Assembly: GCA_041581055.1 (NCBI GenBank)
Contig: JBFGCT010000009.1
Coordinates: 1 to 43,074 of the forward strand
Source of the DNA: JBFGCT01 sp041581055
GTDB taxonomy: Bacteria; Actinomycetota; Acidimicrobiia; Acidimicrobiales; Ilumatobacteraceae
DNA length: 43,074 bases
Direction: 5' to 3'
A model generated the notes under the pieces. That model saw only the letters and a list, made by a program, of their open reading frames with translations. It ran no database searches and was not told the origin of the DNA. This document shows, in pieces, positions 16,964 through 25,636 of the stretch. Made by a program: the position numbers and the translations under genes. How positions within the stretch are numbered: the stretch's first letter is position 1; the number at the start of each line of letters is the position of its first letter.

Positions 16964-18907
16964 ATGAACGCAGCCCAAGACGCCGCCCACGCCGCCGCCG
17001 AGGTGAACGGCCGAACGACGGGCGACACCCCGGCCGAGGTCGTTGTCGAGGTGGTCCCCTCGCCGCCGCCGCCCGCTCCCCCGGCCGAGCCGGTGCTTGG
17101 CGTGTGCCTGTCGGGCGGGGGGTCGCGGGCGCTCAGCGCCGCCCTCGGAGCGCTGTCCGGGCTGCGGTCGCTCCCCGATCCCGACGATCCCACCGGCACG
17201 GTGATCGACCGCGTCCAGCACCTGTCCTCGGTGTCCGGCGGGAGCTGGGCGTCGGTCGCGTACACGTTCCTGCCCGAGCGGATCGGCGGCCAGCCGGTCG
17301 ACGACGCCGACTTCCTGATCGAGCCGATCGAGCCCGACCGGTTGGTGAAAGCCGGCCACGAGCCACAGGCGGCCAACGTCGAGCACATGAACCCGCACTG
17401 CCTGGGAACCGCGCCGCAGCGGTTCGCGCCACTCCCGATCGCCCGCGTGCTCCACAAGTACTGGCGCTGGGGGCTCTTCAAGAACGACGCCAAGTGGAAC
17501 TGGTTCTGGATCGCGGCGGTCGGCGAGCTGATCCTCGAACCGTTCGGCCTCTACGACGCGGAGTACCCAAAGGGCGTCGATGTCACGCGCCCCTCACACT
17601 TCTTCAGCCGGTCCCGCGACTACTTCGAGCAGAAGATCCGCGGGCGCAACGGTGAGCTCGAGCCGGACCACTTCCACTTCGTCGGGCGTCGCCGGCCGTC
17701 GCTCGTCGTCAACTTCAACGTCCTCCTCGACGAGCGGGCGGTCGACCCGGTCCAGATGCCGATCCAGGCCACGACCGAGGTCGTCGGCGTCCTCGGCCAG
17801 AGCCCGGACGGGACGGTCGTCGGCGGCGGCAGCGTCCAGTCGCTCGGCTTCGGCGGAGCGCTCGTCGGGCCCGGGAGCGACCCGGGCACGGCCGTGGTCA
17901 AGATCGACCGGCGGTACTCGCTCGCCGACATCGCCGGCTGTTCGAGCGCGTTCTTCGCCGAGCAGCTCATCCAGCGCCTCGACCAGGAGTTCGACTCCAT
18001 CCAGGCGGCGATCGTCAACGAGCTGCGTCGGCTGCACGTGCCCCGTTTCCTCGGCAAGCTGGCGGCCCGTTTCCTGCACCAGCGGCTCGAGCCGCTGCTC
18101 AACGCCGCTGTCTCCGACCTCATCCCCCGCTACCCGTACTGGCCGCTCGGCGAGCTGGGCGAGAGTGATCCGACCACCACCGAGTACGGCTTCTCCGACG
18201 GTGGCAGCTTCGAGGACACCGGGGTGCTCGGCATGCTCGCCCGCACCGACGCCAACCGGGTCATCGCCTTCGTCAACGGCGCGGCGCCGATCTCCCGCGA
18301 CGACCAGACGGGCGAGATCAAGGTCGACGGGCAGCTCTACGACCCCGTGACCGGCGACATCAGGATCGACGGGCAGCTCGCCACGCTGTTCGGCTACACC
18401 TTCGACAACGACGACCGCCGCTACGTGCGGTACCCGGAGTCCAACCCGCGCCGCTTCGCTCAGGTGTTCGACGACGAGGGCGGCATGTTCGACGCGCTGC
18501 GCAACGGACTCTGGGACGCCACCACCGCCGGCGGCGGCGCGCCGGCGGGCACCGCCACGGCGGCGTTCGTGCAGCACCTGACGACGATCGAGAACCCCGT
18601 CGCCCGGATCGCCGCCGGCCGCGAGGTCACCGTGCTGTGGGTGGTCAACAACCGGGTGAACGCCTGGCAGGACCAGATCACCGACGCCGGGATCCAGGCC
18701 GACCTGGCGGCGGGCCAGGCCGGCCAGAACGAGGACGGGTCGCCGAACTCGAAGGCGAAGGGCCACGGCCCGCTCGAGAACTTCCCGCTCTACACCACCG
18801 GCCCGCAGATCCACATCGACAAGGAGGGCGTGAACATGCTCGCCCAACTGTCGGCGTGGAACGTCAGGCAACTCCGCGACGAGATCACCGCGCTGCTCCA
18901 GCCCTGA
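16964..18907 (+). CDS. Patatin/cytosolic PLA2-like phospholipase
   Basis: This 647-residue protein has a Pro/Ala-rich leader (about 1-42), then V-C-L-S-G-G-G-S-R-A (oxyanion loop, residues 51-55) and L-S-S-V-S-G-G-S-W (nucleophile Ser91 in a GxSxG context). A distant D-G-G-S-F-E-D-T-G follows, with the dyad aspartate at residue 412. The S-G-G-S-W context and large spacing between Ser and Asp resemble the catalytic domain of group IV cytosolic phospholipase A2 more than short bacterial patatins. These enzymes use a Ser-Asp dyad to release fatty acids from phospholipids. No signal peptide is visible, so it probably acts in the cytosol. It could supply free fatty acids to the FAAL-containing protein at 3109 (inference). 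The C-terminal third contains K-V-D-G-Q-L-Y / R-I-D-G-Q-L-A echoes of unknown meaning. Confidence 0.82.
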   Translation: MNAAQDAAHAAAEVNGRTTGDTPAEVVVEVVPSPPPPAPPAEPVLGVCLSGGGSRALSAALGALSGLRSLPDPDDPTGTVIDRVQHLSSVSGGSWASVAYTFLPERIGGQPVDDADFLIEPIEPDRLVKAGHEPQAANVEHMNPHCLGTAPQRFAPLPIARVLHKYWRWGLFKNDAKWNWFWIAAVGELILEPFGLYDAEYPKGVDVTRPSHFFSRSRDYFEQKIRGRNGELEPDHFHFVGRRRPSLVVNFNVLLDERAVDPVQMPIQATTEVVGVLGQSPDGTVVGGGSVQSLGFGGALVGPGSDPGTAVVKIDRRYSLADIAGCSSAFFAEQLIQRLDQEFDSIQAAIVNELRRLHVPRFLGKLAARFLHQRLEPLLNAAVSDLIPRYPYWPLGELGESDPTTTEYGFSDGGSFEDTGVLGMLARTDANRVIAFVNGAAPISRDDQTGEIKVDGQLYDPVTGDIRIDGQLATLFGYTFDNDDRRYVRYPESNPRRFAQVFDDEGGMFDALRNGLWDATTAGGGAPAGTATAAFVQHLTTIENPVARIAAGREVTVLWVVNNRVNAWQDQITDAGIQADLAAGQAGQNEDGSPNSKAKGHGPLENFPLYTTGPQIHIDKEGVNMLAQLSAWNVRQLRDEITALLQP

Positions 18908-19010
18908 CCGCCGACGACCGATGCCGCGTGGTCCGGGCGGCCCGAGCGTCCGTCCCCGACCGGTTCGGGACATTCACCGTCGTCGAATCGGTCGCCCCGG
19001 CGCCGACCGG

Positions 19011-20120
19011 TCACGATGCGCCGTCGGCGCGGTCGACCCCCCGGTCGGGGCCGGGGCGGAGCCGGTAGACGCGGACATCGCCGATGTGGCGCAGCCGGTA
19101 GTTGCCGAGGCTGCGCAGCGCGAATCGCCGGTCACCGGCGATCGCCGCGCGCAGATCCTGGCTCACGTTGATCGCGCCCGCTCGACCGATCGTCGCCAGC
19201 CGGCTGGCGAGGTTGACGACGGGGCCGTAGAGGTCGCCGTCCCGGGCGAGCGTCGGTCCGCTCGCCATCCCGACGCGCAGCCCTGACAGGACGTCGTCGC
19301 CGGCGACCGCCTCGGAGAGCTCGAGGGCCATCAGCGCCGCCCGGGCCGGGTCGACCAGGGTGAACATCGCCGCGTCGCCGATCATCTTGACGATCCGCCC
19401 GCCGTGCCGGACGACGACTTCGTTGACCACCTCGTCGAAGCGACCGACCAACCGGGCGAGCTCGCGGTCGTCGAGCTGGATGCTCAGCTCGGTGAAGCGC
19501 ACGAGATCGGCGAACCCGATCACCTGGCCCGCCCCGTCGACCGTGGAGGCGACGACGACGCGCCGCCGAGCCGCGGCCCGCAGATGGCGGCGGAAGGCGT
19601 AATCGACGACGTCGGACAGGAACGGGAGCAGCTCGCCGGCGCGCACGGCCAGGGAGCCGGTCTCCGGGGACGGCGGCTCGTCGTCGTCGGCGAGCACGCG
19701 CAGCTCGCTGGCGCGCGCCTCGCTGGCGTCAACGACCGCCGTCGCGACGCTGGCCATCGCCAGCCCGAGCACGCGCGCGACCTGGAGCGACACGTCGCGG
19801 TCGATCAGCCCGTCTCGGGTCAGCGTGCCGAGCGACTTCAGGATCGCGACATCGCGGCGGTTGAACGAGCGCTCGTTCTCGTCCGGGTCGACGAAGCCGA
19901 GCCCGCGCCAGAAGGTGCGGATCAGGTCGACGTCGGCGCCCACCTTGTCCGCCAACTCGGCGAGCGTGTACTTCGCCCGCTCGGGCAGCACGACGCCGTC
20001 GATCGCCAGCAGCTCGGCCGTGCCGGCGAGCTCGGCCTCGTCGATCGTGGCCGCGTCCATGCCGAGATCGGCGAGCAGCTCTCGGACGGTGAGCTGCCGC
20101 TTGCGACGGAACTTGGCCAT
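19011..20120 (-). CDS. Class III adenylate/guanylate cyclase with regulatory N-terminal domain
   Basis: This 369-residue protein starts at ATG 20120 (M-A-K-F-R-R-K-R-Q-L); the frame extends 54 codons further but with non-coding character. Residues about 10-150 form a helical regulatory domain with a MerR-like stretch (Y-T-L-A-E-L-A-D-K-V-G-A-D-V-D-L-I-R), as in actinobacterial cyclases with pH- or lipid-responsive N-termini. Residues about 200-350 are the cyclase homology domain: G-F-A-D-L-V-R-F-T (first metal Asp), K-M-I-G-D-A-A-M-F (substrate Lys and second metal Asp), and G-P-V-V-N-L-A-S-R-L (transition-state Asn and Arg). All catalytic positions are present, so it should make cAMP or cGMP as a homodimer. 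It is soluble, with no membrane segments. It faces the phospholipase gene tail to tail. Confidence 0.87.
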   Translation of the reverse strand: MAKFRRKRQLTVRELLADLGMDAATIDEAELAGTAELLAIDGVVLPERAKYTLAELADKVGADVDLIRTFWRGLGFVDPDENERSFNRRDVAILKSLGTLTRDGLIDRDVSLQVARVLGLAMASVATAVVDASEARASELRVLADDDEPPSPETGSLAVRAGELLPFLSDVVDYAFRRHLRAAARRRVVVASTVDGAGQVIGFADLVRFTELSIQLDDRELARLVGRFDEVVNEVVVRHGGRIVKMIGDAAMFTLVDPARAALMALELSEAVAGDDVLSGLRVGMASGPTLARDGDLYGPVVNLASRLATIGRAGAINVSQDLRAAIAGDRRFALRSLGNYRLRHIGDVRVYRLRPGPDRGVDRADGAS

Positions 20121-20253
20121 CTGGCGATCGTACGGAGCAAGGGTGGCGGGGACCACACCGCGCCGGACTCGATCGTCGCGCCGTCGATGTTTCGCGACGG
20201 ATCGCCCGGAGGCAGACTGGGGTTGCTCGTCGACCGTGAGGAGTTGATGACCG

Positions 20254-20688
20254 TTGGATCGCCGGGGAAGGACGCTGGTCACCGCCGCCGCGGTCGGCGC
20301 GCTCGTCGCCCCTGTCGCGCTCGACGCCGACGGCTTCCCGCTGTCGACCTATCCGATGTACTCCCAGGTGCGCACGACCGAGGTCGGCTTCGCCACCGCC
20401 CACGCCATCGACGACGCCGCGCGGACGCGCCGGCTCTCGCTGGAGGTCATCGGCGCGAGCGACGACCCGCTGATCGTCGCCGGCGAGCTGCGGGCCGCGA
20501 TCCGCGCCGGACGGGCCGCCGATCGATGTCGCGAGATCGCCGACCGCTGGCATGACGAGCGAGCGCCCGACGACCCGGACGTGATCGAGGTCGTGACCGA
20601 GCTGCACGACGTGGTGCGGCTGGCGACGGGGGGCGACAGCCTGCTCGAGCGGACGGTCCACGCCCGCTGCACGGTCGGGGCGAGCTGA
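20254..20688 (+). CDS. Small hypothetical partner of HTTM protein
   Basis: This 144-residue protein starts at TTG 20254, with GAGGAG about ten bases upstream; nearby in-frame upstream codons hit stops. A hydrophobic N-terminus (T-A-A-A-V-G-A-L-V-A-P-V-A-L) may anchor it, followed by D-G-F-P-L-S-T-Y-P-M-Y-S, a motif I associate with small proteins encoded beside HTTM genes. The rest is a soluble alpha/beta region of unknown fold. The stop TGA (20686-20688) overlaps the ATG of the HTTM gene by one base, so the two are translationally coupled and probably work as a pair at the membrane. Confidence 0.75.
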   Translation: MDRRGRTLVTAAAVGALVAPVALDADGFPLSTYPMYSQVRTTEVGFATAHAIDDAARTRRLSLEVIGASDDPLIVAGELRAAIRAGRAADRCREIADRWHDERAPDDPDVIEVVTELHDVVRLATGGDSLLERTVHARCTVGAS

Positions 20689-21629
20689 TGGGGCGCGTCG
20701 CGGTCGTCGGTGCGACGGCGCCCCCCGAGCGGCTCGCCATGTTCCGCATCCTGACCGGGCTGTTCGCCATCGGCTACCTGGCGGTTCGGCTCCCGGTGTT
20801 CCTGGCGCTGCGCGACCGCGACGCGGCCGGGTTCGAGCCGGTGGGCGTCCTCACCCCGCTGACCGGCCCCCTCCCGGACGGCGCCGTCCTGGGGTTGATC
20901 GCGGCGACGCTGGCGGCCGGGATCGCCTCCACCCTCGGCTGGCGGTTCGCGGCCACCGGGCCCGCGTTCGCCGCCGGCCTGCTCGTGCTGACCACCTACC
21001 GCGGCTCGTGGGGGCAACTGCTGCACTTCGAGAACCTGATGGTGCTCTACGTCGTCGTCGCCGCGCTCACGCCGGCGGCCGACGCGTGGTCGCTCGACGC
21101 CCGCCGCCGGCCGGCGCCCCGGCGCGACCCGACGGCGTACGGCTGGCCGCTCGGGCTGGCCGGGCTGATCCTCGTGCTCACCTACCTCATCGCCGGCATC
21201 GCCAAGCTGCGCTACGGCGGTCTCGACTGGATGTTCGGCGACACGCTGCGCAACCACGTCGCGTACTCGGCCGGGCGGCTCGAACTGCTGGGCGGTCGCC
21301 CGTCGCCGGTGGCGAGCGGCCTCGTCGAACACGTCTGGATCTTCACCCCGATGGCGGTCGCCGCCGTCGTCATCGAGTGCTCGGCCCCGGTGGCGCTGCT
21401 CGGCGGCCGGATCCGAACGGCGTGGGTCGCCGCCGCCTGGACGATGCACGCCGGCATCTTCGCCCTGATGCTCGTCGGCTTCCCCTACCCGCTGTTCCTG
21501 GTGGCGTTCGCGCCCCTCTACCGGCTGGAGCGCCTCGCCGAGCTCGGCCCGGCGCTGCGCCGCACGGGGCGCGCGGCCCGGCCGACGCGATCCGAGTCGT
21601 CAGCGGCGTCCCCCAGCCCACCCGCCTGA
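20688..21629 (+). CDS. HTTM domain membrane protein (vitamin K-dependent carboxylase-related)
   Basis: This 313-residue protein has about seven transmembrane helices. R-I-L-T-G-L-F-A-I-G-Y-L near the start, H-F-E-N-L-M-V-L-Y in the middle, Y-L-I-A-G-I-A-K-L-R-Y-G-G-L-D-W and a late W-T-M-H-A-G-I-F-A-L-M match the HTTM family, which shares the membrane core of gamma-glutamyl carboxylase. The carboxylase active-site region is not evident and the protein stops after the membrane part, so enzymatic carboxylation should not be assumed. The last 30 residues are a Ser/Pro/Ala-rich tail. It is coupled to the small protein upstream. Note that the lipase maturation factor at 486-2996 carries a distantly related membrane region. 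Confidence 0.82.
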   Translation: MGRVAVVGATAPPERLAMFRILTGLFAIGYLAVRLPVFLALRDRDAAGFEPVGVLTPLTGPLPDGAVLGLIAATLAAGIASTLGWRFAATGPAFAAGLLVLTTYRGSWGQLLHFENLMVLYVVVAALTPAADAWSLDARRRPAPRRDPTAYGWPLGLAGLILVLTYLIAGIAKLRYGGLDWMFGDTLRNHVAYSAGRLELLGGRPSPVASGLVEHVWIFTPMAVAAVVIECSAPVALLGGRIRTAWVAAAWTMHAGIFALMLVGFPYPLFLVAFAPLYRLERLAELGPALRRTGRAARPTRSESSAASPSPPA

Positions 21630-21638
21630 TCGTTGTAC

Positions 21639-21684
21639 ATACTCGGTATTGCATTTGGATACCGAGTATGTATACTCGGTATCC
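21639..21684 (+). promoter_or_regulatory. PadR operator and leaderless promoter
   Basis: A perfect palindrome occupies 21657-21684: arms GGATACCGAGTAT and ATACTCGGTATCC separated by GT. A further half-site ATACTCGGTAT lies at 21639-21649. Within it, TTGCAT (21649-21654) and TATACT (21671-21676) sit 16 bp apart, a near-ideal -35/-10 pair. The predicted transcript start is about 21683-21685, on the PadR ATG, leaving no room for a ribosome-binding site. This predicts a leaderless mRNA and PadR autorepression by covering the promoter. The region is conspicuously AT-rich for this genome. Confidence 0.85.
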
Positions 21685-22221
21685 ATGGCAGTGAAGCACG
21701 GCCTCCTGGCGTTGCTCCGGGACGAACCCCACTACGGGTACCAGTTGAAGACCGAGTTCGAGTCGGTGACCGGCGGCGTCTGGCCGCTCAACGTCGGACA
21801 GGTGTACACGACACTCGATCGCCTCGAACGCGACGGGTACGTCTCGATGCGGCTCGGCGACGACGAACAGAAGCTGTACTCGATCACCGTCGAGGGGCTC
21901 GACGAACTCGGCGACTGGTGGGACGCGGTGCCCGCCGACGACCCGCCGCCGCGCGACGAGCTGATGCTCAAAGTCTTGATGGCGATCGAGCGGGGGGCCG
22001 ACCACTCGCTCGCCGTCATCACCCGCCAGCGCACCGCGTTGGTGGCACTCCTCCAACAACGCCGCCGGGAGCGTTCCGACGGCGCTGGCGGCCGCCCGAC
22101 GAACGGCGAGGCGCTCGCCGCCGAGCTGGTCACCGACGCGTTGATCGTCCGAGCCGAAGCCGACCTGCGCTGGCTCGACCTCTGTGAGGCGCGACTCGTC
22201 GCCTCGAGAAAGGAAATGTGA
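21685..22221 (+). CDS. PadR family transcriptional regulator
   Basis: This 178-residue protein starts at ATG 21685, directly after the operator palindrome. The winged-helix N-terminus is classic PadR: V-K-H-G-L-L-A-L-L, H-Y-G-Y-Q-L, then G-Q-V-Y-T-T-L-D-R-L-E-R-D-G-Y-V. The C-terminal half is helical (PadR_C-like, residues about 95-178) and should mediate dimerisation. The frame extends 12 codons upstream into the operator, but those are not coding. Its stop TGA overlaps the ATG of the ABC ATPase (TGATG), so regulator and transporter are one operon. It presumably represses the operon until an effector, often a toxic or lipophilic compound, binds. Confidence 0.92.
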   Translation: MAVKHGLLALLRDEPHYGYQLKTEFESVTGGVWPLNVGQVYTTLDRLERDGYVSMRLGDDEQKLYSITVEGLDELGDWWDAVPADDPPPRDELMLKVLMAIERGADHSLAVITRQRTALVALLQQRRRERSDGAGGRPTNGEALAAELVTDALIVRAEADLRWLDLCEARLVASRKEM

Positions 22222-22958
22222 TGAACCACCACAACGCCGATCTGGCGCGGCCGACTCCGATGCTGGAGTTCGCCGGGGTCGTCAAGAGCTTTGGCGCCGG
22301 GTCGACCGAGGTGCGGGCGCTGACCGATGTCGACCTGACGGTCGAAGTCGGCGAGTTCGTCGCCATCATGGGCCCGTCGGGCTGCGGGAAGTCGACCCTG
22401 CTCCACCTCGCGGGAGCGCTGGAGTACCCCAGCGCCGGCCACGTCCGCGTCGCCGGGCGCGACCTGGCCGACATGTCGGCCGTCGAGCGCTCCGAGCTTC
22501 GCCGCCGCGACGTCGGGTACGTGTTCCAGCAGCTCAACCTCGTCCCGTCGCTGACCGCGCTGGAGAACGTGATGCTGCCGCTCGAACTCGACGGCGTGCC
22601 GTTCCGGCGGGCCCGCGAGCGAGCCCGGGAGCGGCTCGGCCAGGTGGGCCTCGACCAGCACCTCGATCGCTATCCCGACGACTTCTCCGGCGGCCAGCAG
22701 CAACGCATCGCCATCGCCAGGGCGATCATCGGGGACCGCCGGCTGCTGCTCGCCGACGAGCCGACCGGGGCGCTCGACACGATGAACAGCGACCAGGTCG
22801 TCGAGCTCCTGGCGGGGCTCTGCCGCCACGACGGCGCGACCATCGTCATGGTCACCCACGAGCCGCGCTTCGCGTCATGGGCCGACCGGGTGGTGTTCCT
22901 GCGCGACGGCCGGGTCGTCGACCAGACAGAGTCGCAGTACGCCGGGGCGATGCCGTGA
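22221..22958 (+). CDS. ABC transporter ATP-binding protein (MacB/LolD-like)
   Basis: This 245-residue ATPase has Walker A G-P-S-G-C-G-K-S-T, Q-loop Y-V-F-Q-Q-L-N-L, signature F-S-G-G-Q-Q-Q-R, Walker B L-L-L-A-D-E-P-T-G-A-L-D and H-loop V-T-H-E-P, all intact. The signature begins with Phe instead of Leu. The sequence type is that of ATPases serving FtsX-like permeases (MacB, LolD, BceA groups), which drive mechanotransmission or export rather than import. ATG 22221 is favoured over GTG 22218 because AGGAAA lies 5-10 bases before it. It is encoded between PadR and the permease with stop/start overlaps on both sides. Confidence 0.93.
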   Translation: MNHHNADLARPTPMLEFAGVVKSFGAGSTEVRALTDVDLTVEVGEFVAIMGPSGCGKSTLLHLAGALEYPSAGHVRVAGRDLADMSAVERSELRRRDVGYVFQQLNLVPSLTALENVMLPLELDGVPFRRARERARERLGQVGLDQHLDRYPDDFSGGQQQRIAIARAIIGDRRLLLADEPTGALDTMNSDQVVELLAGLCRHDGATIVMVTHEPRFASWADRVVFLRDGRVVDQTESQYAGAMP

Positions 22959-25636
22959 CCGTGCTCGACCCACCCCGCGGCGACGAACGGACCCCGGCGC
23001 CGCCGGCGAGCCGCGCCCCGGCGGCCCCGCGCCGGACGCTTTCGTCATGGCGCCTCGCCGCCCGCCTCGCCAGACGCGACACGCGGCGGCGCCCCGGCCG
23101 GACACTGCTGGTCATGCTGCTGGTGATGATCCCGGTCGTCGGCATGGCGCTCGGCAGCGTGATCGCCCGGAGCCGGGTTGCGCTGGAGGGCCAGAACCTG
23201 GACGCCGGGGCGGGACAGGCCGATCTGGTCGTGCCGCACTCCGCCGACCAGACCGACGACCTGGCTCGACTCGTGGGCGCCGACGGGCGCCTCGTGACCG
23301 CGCTGTTGACCGACACCTCGATCGGGGGGACGAACCGCGACGGCCTTCCGGAACGCCGCTTCGTGCAGTTCTCCGACGCCCCGATCGGCGACCCGATCTT
23401 CGAGGGCGCGTTCGACATCGACAACGGCCGCCCGCCGAGCACGAGCACCGAGGTGTTCGTGTCGCGCGATGTCGCCCGCCTCTTCGACGTCGGGGTCGGC
23501 GATCAACTCGTGCTCGATCAGCCCGACGTCGCGTGGACGGTGACCGGCGTCGGACGGTCCACCGCCGGCTACTCCCGCTCGTTCGTCATCGTCGGCGAGC
23601 TCGACCGCGCGTCGATCACACCCGCGCACCGCACGCTGATCTCACTCGTCGACCTGGCGCCGTCGGTCACCGTCGACGACGAACGGGCCCTCCTCGACGA
23701 CCTTGCCTCCCGGCAGCTCTTCGGCGCCTCTCGCCGGTTCGACCCGGCGAGCGCCGGCGCCGACGCTTCGGACGCGCGGGAGCTGGCGTGGGGCTGGGTC
23801 GCCGGCGTGGTGTCCCTGATCGCCGTCGGCATCATCATCTCGGCCGCGTTCGCCACGAGCGCCCGCCGCCAGCTGACAACGGTCGGGCAGCTGTCCGCCA
23901 ACGGCGCGTCGGAACGGGTGATCCGCCGCACGCTCGGATTGCAGGGCTCGTGGACCGGGCTGCTCGGCGCGATCGCCGGCGTCGGCGTCGGCCTGGGCAT
24001 CGTGCTCACGTCATGGCCACTGATCGAGGAGGTCTTCAACCACCGGATCCCCGACACGCGTGTCGTCCCGCTCGACCTGCTCGTCATCGTGATGACGGCG
24101 ACGGTCGCGGCGACAGTGGCGGCGCTCGTGCCGGCCCGCTCGGCGGCGAGGGTGCCCGTGCTGGCCGCGCTCGCCGGTCGACGCCCGCTCGCCGACCCGC
24201 CTCAATGGATGGCGCCGGTCGGCCTCGCCTCGTTCGTGGTCGGGCTCCTCATGCTCGTCACCGCCGCCAACAGCGGCAACGGCGGTGATTCGGCGGCGCT
24301 CGTCGCCGTCGTCGGCGCCCTGGGTGTCCTCTTCGGCATGGTGTGCGCGTCGCCGCTCATCGTCCACTGCGTCGGTGTCGTCGGATCCCGGACCCGCGGC
24401 AACGTGCGGTTGGCCGCCCGGAGCCTCGCTCGCACCCGAACCCGCTCGGCGGCCGTGATCACCGCGATCGCGACGGTGATGGCGATCGCCGTCGCCGGCT
24501 TGACCGCGGTCGGCAGCGAGCGGTCCACGCCGTCGACCCCCGACTTCCCGCTCCACCGCGTGACGCTGACAGTCATCGACGCGTTCGGCGAGGAGCCGAT
24601 CGCCGAGGGCGCCATGTTCGACCGCGCCGCGGTGGAGCCCGATCCGCTGCCGACCGCGTTGCGAACCCAGATCGAGTCGATCCTTCCCGACGCGGTGTGG
24701 ACCGAGGTGCAGACCCTGGTCTTCGATCCAGCCCCGTTCTCGGCGACCGACCCGAGCCCGTTCGGCGACGGCATCGTCGTCGCCACCCCCGAGGTGCTCG
24801 CACTCCTCGATCTCAGTCCCACCGAGGCCGCCCGGCTCTCCGCGACCGGGGCCACGGTGCTCGCCCCGGGCTGGACGGTCGTGATCCGAGCCGAGGTCGG
24901 CGGGAGGGTCAAGGTGTTCGACCTCGGAACGGGCGACGAACCCCCCGCCGGCGCCTTCGAGCTGTGGGATCCGGCGTCACTGCCGGCGTCGGCCGTCGTG
25001 ACCCCCGAGTGGGTCGCCGACGCCGGGCTCGGGCGGGCGACCACGATGTGGGTGGTCGACAAGCCGCACACCCTGACCGACGCGGAGCGTTCGGCGCTGG
25101 CGGTCGTCACCGACCGATTCTCGCCGTGGGCGCCCGAAAGCGCCTTCCTCAGCGATCAGGCGCCCGGCGGCGCCGACGCCACCGCGACGCCCGGGTCGCC
25201 ACGCTTCTGGCACGCCGCCTGGTATTGGCCGTCGTCGGCGCCACCGTGGGTGCTGATCAACGCGATCGTCCTCGCCGTGGCGCTGACGATGGTGCTGATG
25301 GTCGTCGCGATCGGGCTCGCGCTGTCGGCGACCGAGGGCCGTGCTGAACGCGACGTGCTGCACGCCGTCGGCGCACCACCCGCGACACTCCGGCGCCTCG
25401 GCGCGGCCAAGGCCTGGGTGCTGACGACCGCGGCCGCCGCCATCGCCGTGCCGACCGGGTTCCTCGTCCTCGCCGTGATCTCCCGGTCGCTCGACCGCCC
25501 CGCCCCGTTCCCGTGGATCGCGGCCTCGACGCTGCTCTTCGTCGTGCCGCTCGTGGCCGCCGCGTCGACGTGGCTGGTCTCGGGCGTCGGGCAGCGGTTC
25601 CGACCGGTCACCGCGTCGGCGATGTCGGCGGCGTGA
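22955..25636 (+). CDS. FtsX-like ABC transporter permease
   Basis: This 893-residue protein starts at GTG 22955, overlapping the ATPase stop (GTGA). A Pro/Arg-rich cytoplasmic N-terminus precedes TM1 (L-L-V-M-L-L-V-M-I-P-V-V-G-M-A), then a large extracytoplasmic domain (about residues 75-270). Three TM helices follow (270-430), then more TM helices around 410-500, a second external domain (about 525-760) and a last FtsX block with three TM helices (765-893). This two-FtsX-domain layout is typical of single-chain actinobacterial permeases paired with one ATPase, and no separate second permease is needed. Probable role: export or extraction of a lipophilic compound under PadR control. Its last 29 bases overlap the 3' end of the convergent putA gene. 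Confidence 0.9.
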   Translation: MTVLDPPRGDERTPAPPASRAPAAPRRTLSSWRLAARLARRDTRRRPGRTLLVMLLVMIPVVGMALGSVIARSRVALEGQNLDAGAGQADLVVPHSADQTDDLARLVGADGRLVTALLTDTSIGGTNRDGLPERRFVQFSDAPIGDPIFEGAFDIDNGRPPSTSTEVFVSRDVARLFDVGVGDQLVLDQPDVAWTVTGVGRSTAGYSRSFVIVGELDRASITPAHRTLISLVDLAPSVTVDDERALLDDLASRQLFGASRRFDPASAGADASDARELAWGWVAGVVSLIAVGIIISAAFATSARRQLTTVGQLSANGASERVIRRTLGLQGSWTGLLGAIAGVGVGLGIVLTSWPLIEEVFNHRIPDTRVVPLDLLVIVMTATVAATVAALVPARSAARVPVLAALAGRRPLADPPQWMAPVGLASFVVGLLMLVTAANSGNGGDSAALVAVVGALGVLFGMVCASPLIVHCVGVVGSRTRGNVRLAARSLARTRTRSAAVITAIATVMAIAVAGLTAVGSERSTPSTPDFPLHRVTLTVIDAFGEEPIAEGAMFDRAAVEPDPLPTALRTQIESILPDAVWTEVQTLVFDPAPFSATDPSPFGDGIVVATPEVLALLDLSPTEAARLSATGATVLAPGWTVVIRAEVGGRVKVFDLGTGDEPPAGAFELWDPASLPASAVVTPEWVADAGLGRATTMWVVDKPHTLTDAERSALAVVTDRFSPWAPESAFLSDQAPGGADATATPGSPRFWHAAWYWPSSAPPWVLINAIVLAVALTMVLMVVAIGLALSATEGRAERDVLHAVGAPPATLRRLGAAKAWVLTTAAAAIAVPTGFLVLAVISRSLDRPAPFPWIAASTLLFVVPLVAAASTWLVSGVGQRFRPVTASAMSAA

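Noticed and set aside
18952..18971. Near-palindrome GTCCC...GGGAC between phospholipase and cyclase genes
   Set aside because: Only five clear pairs with an imperfect centre; too weak to call a terminator in DNA of this GC content.
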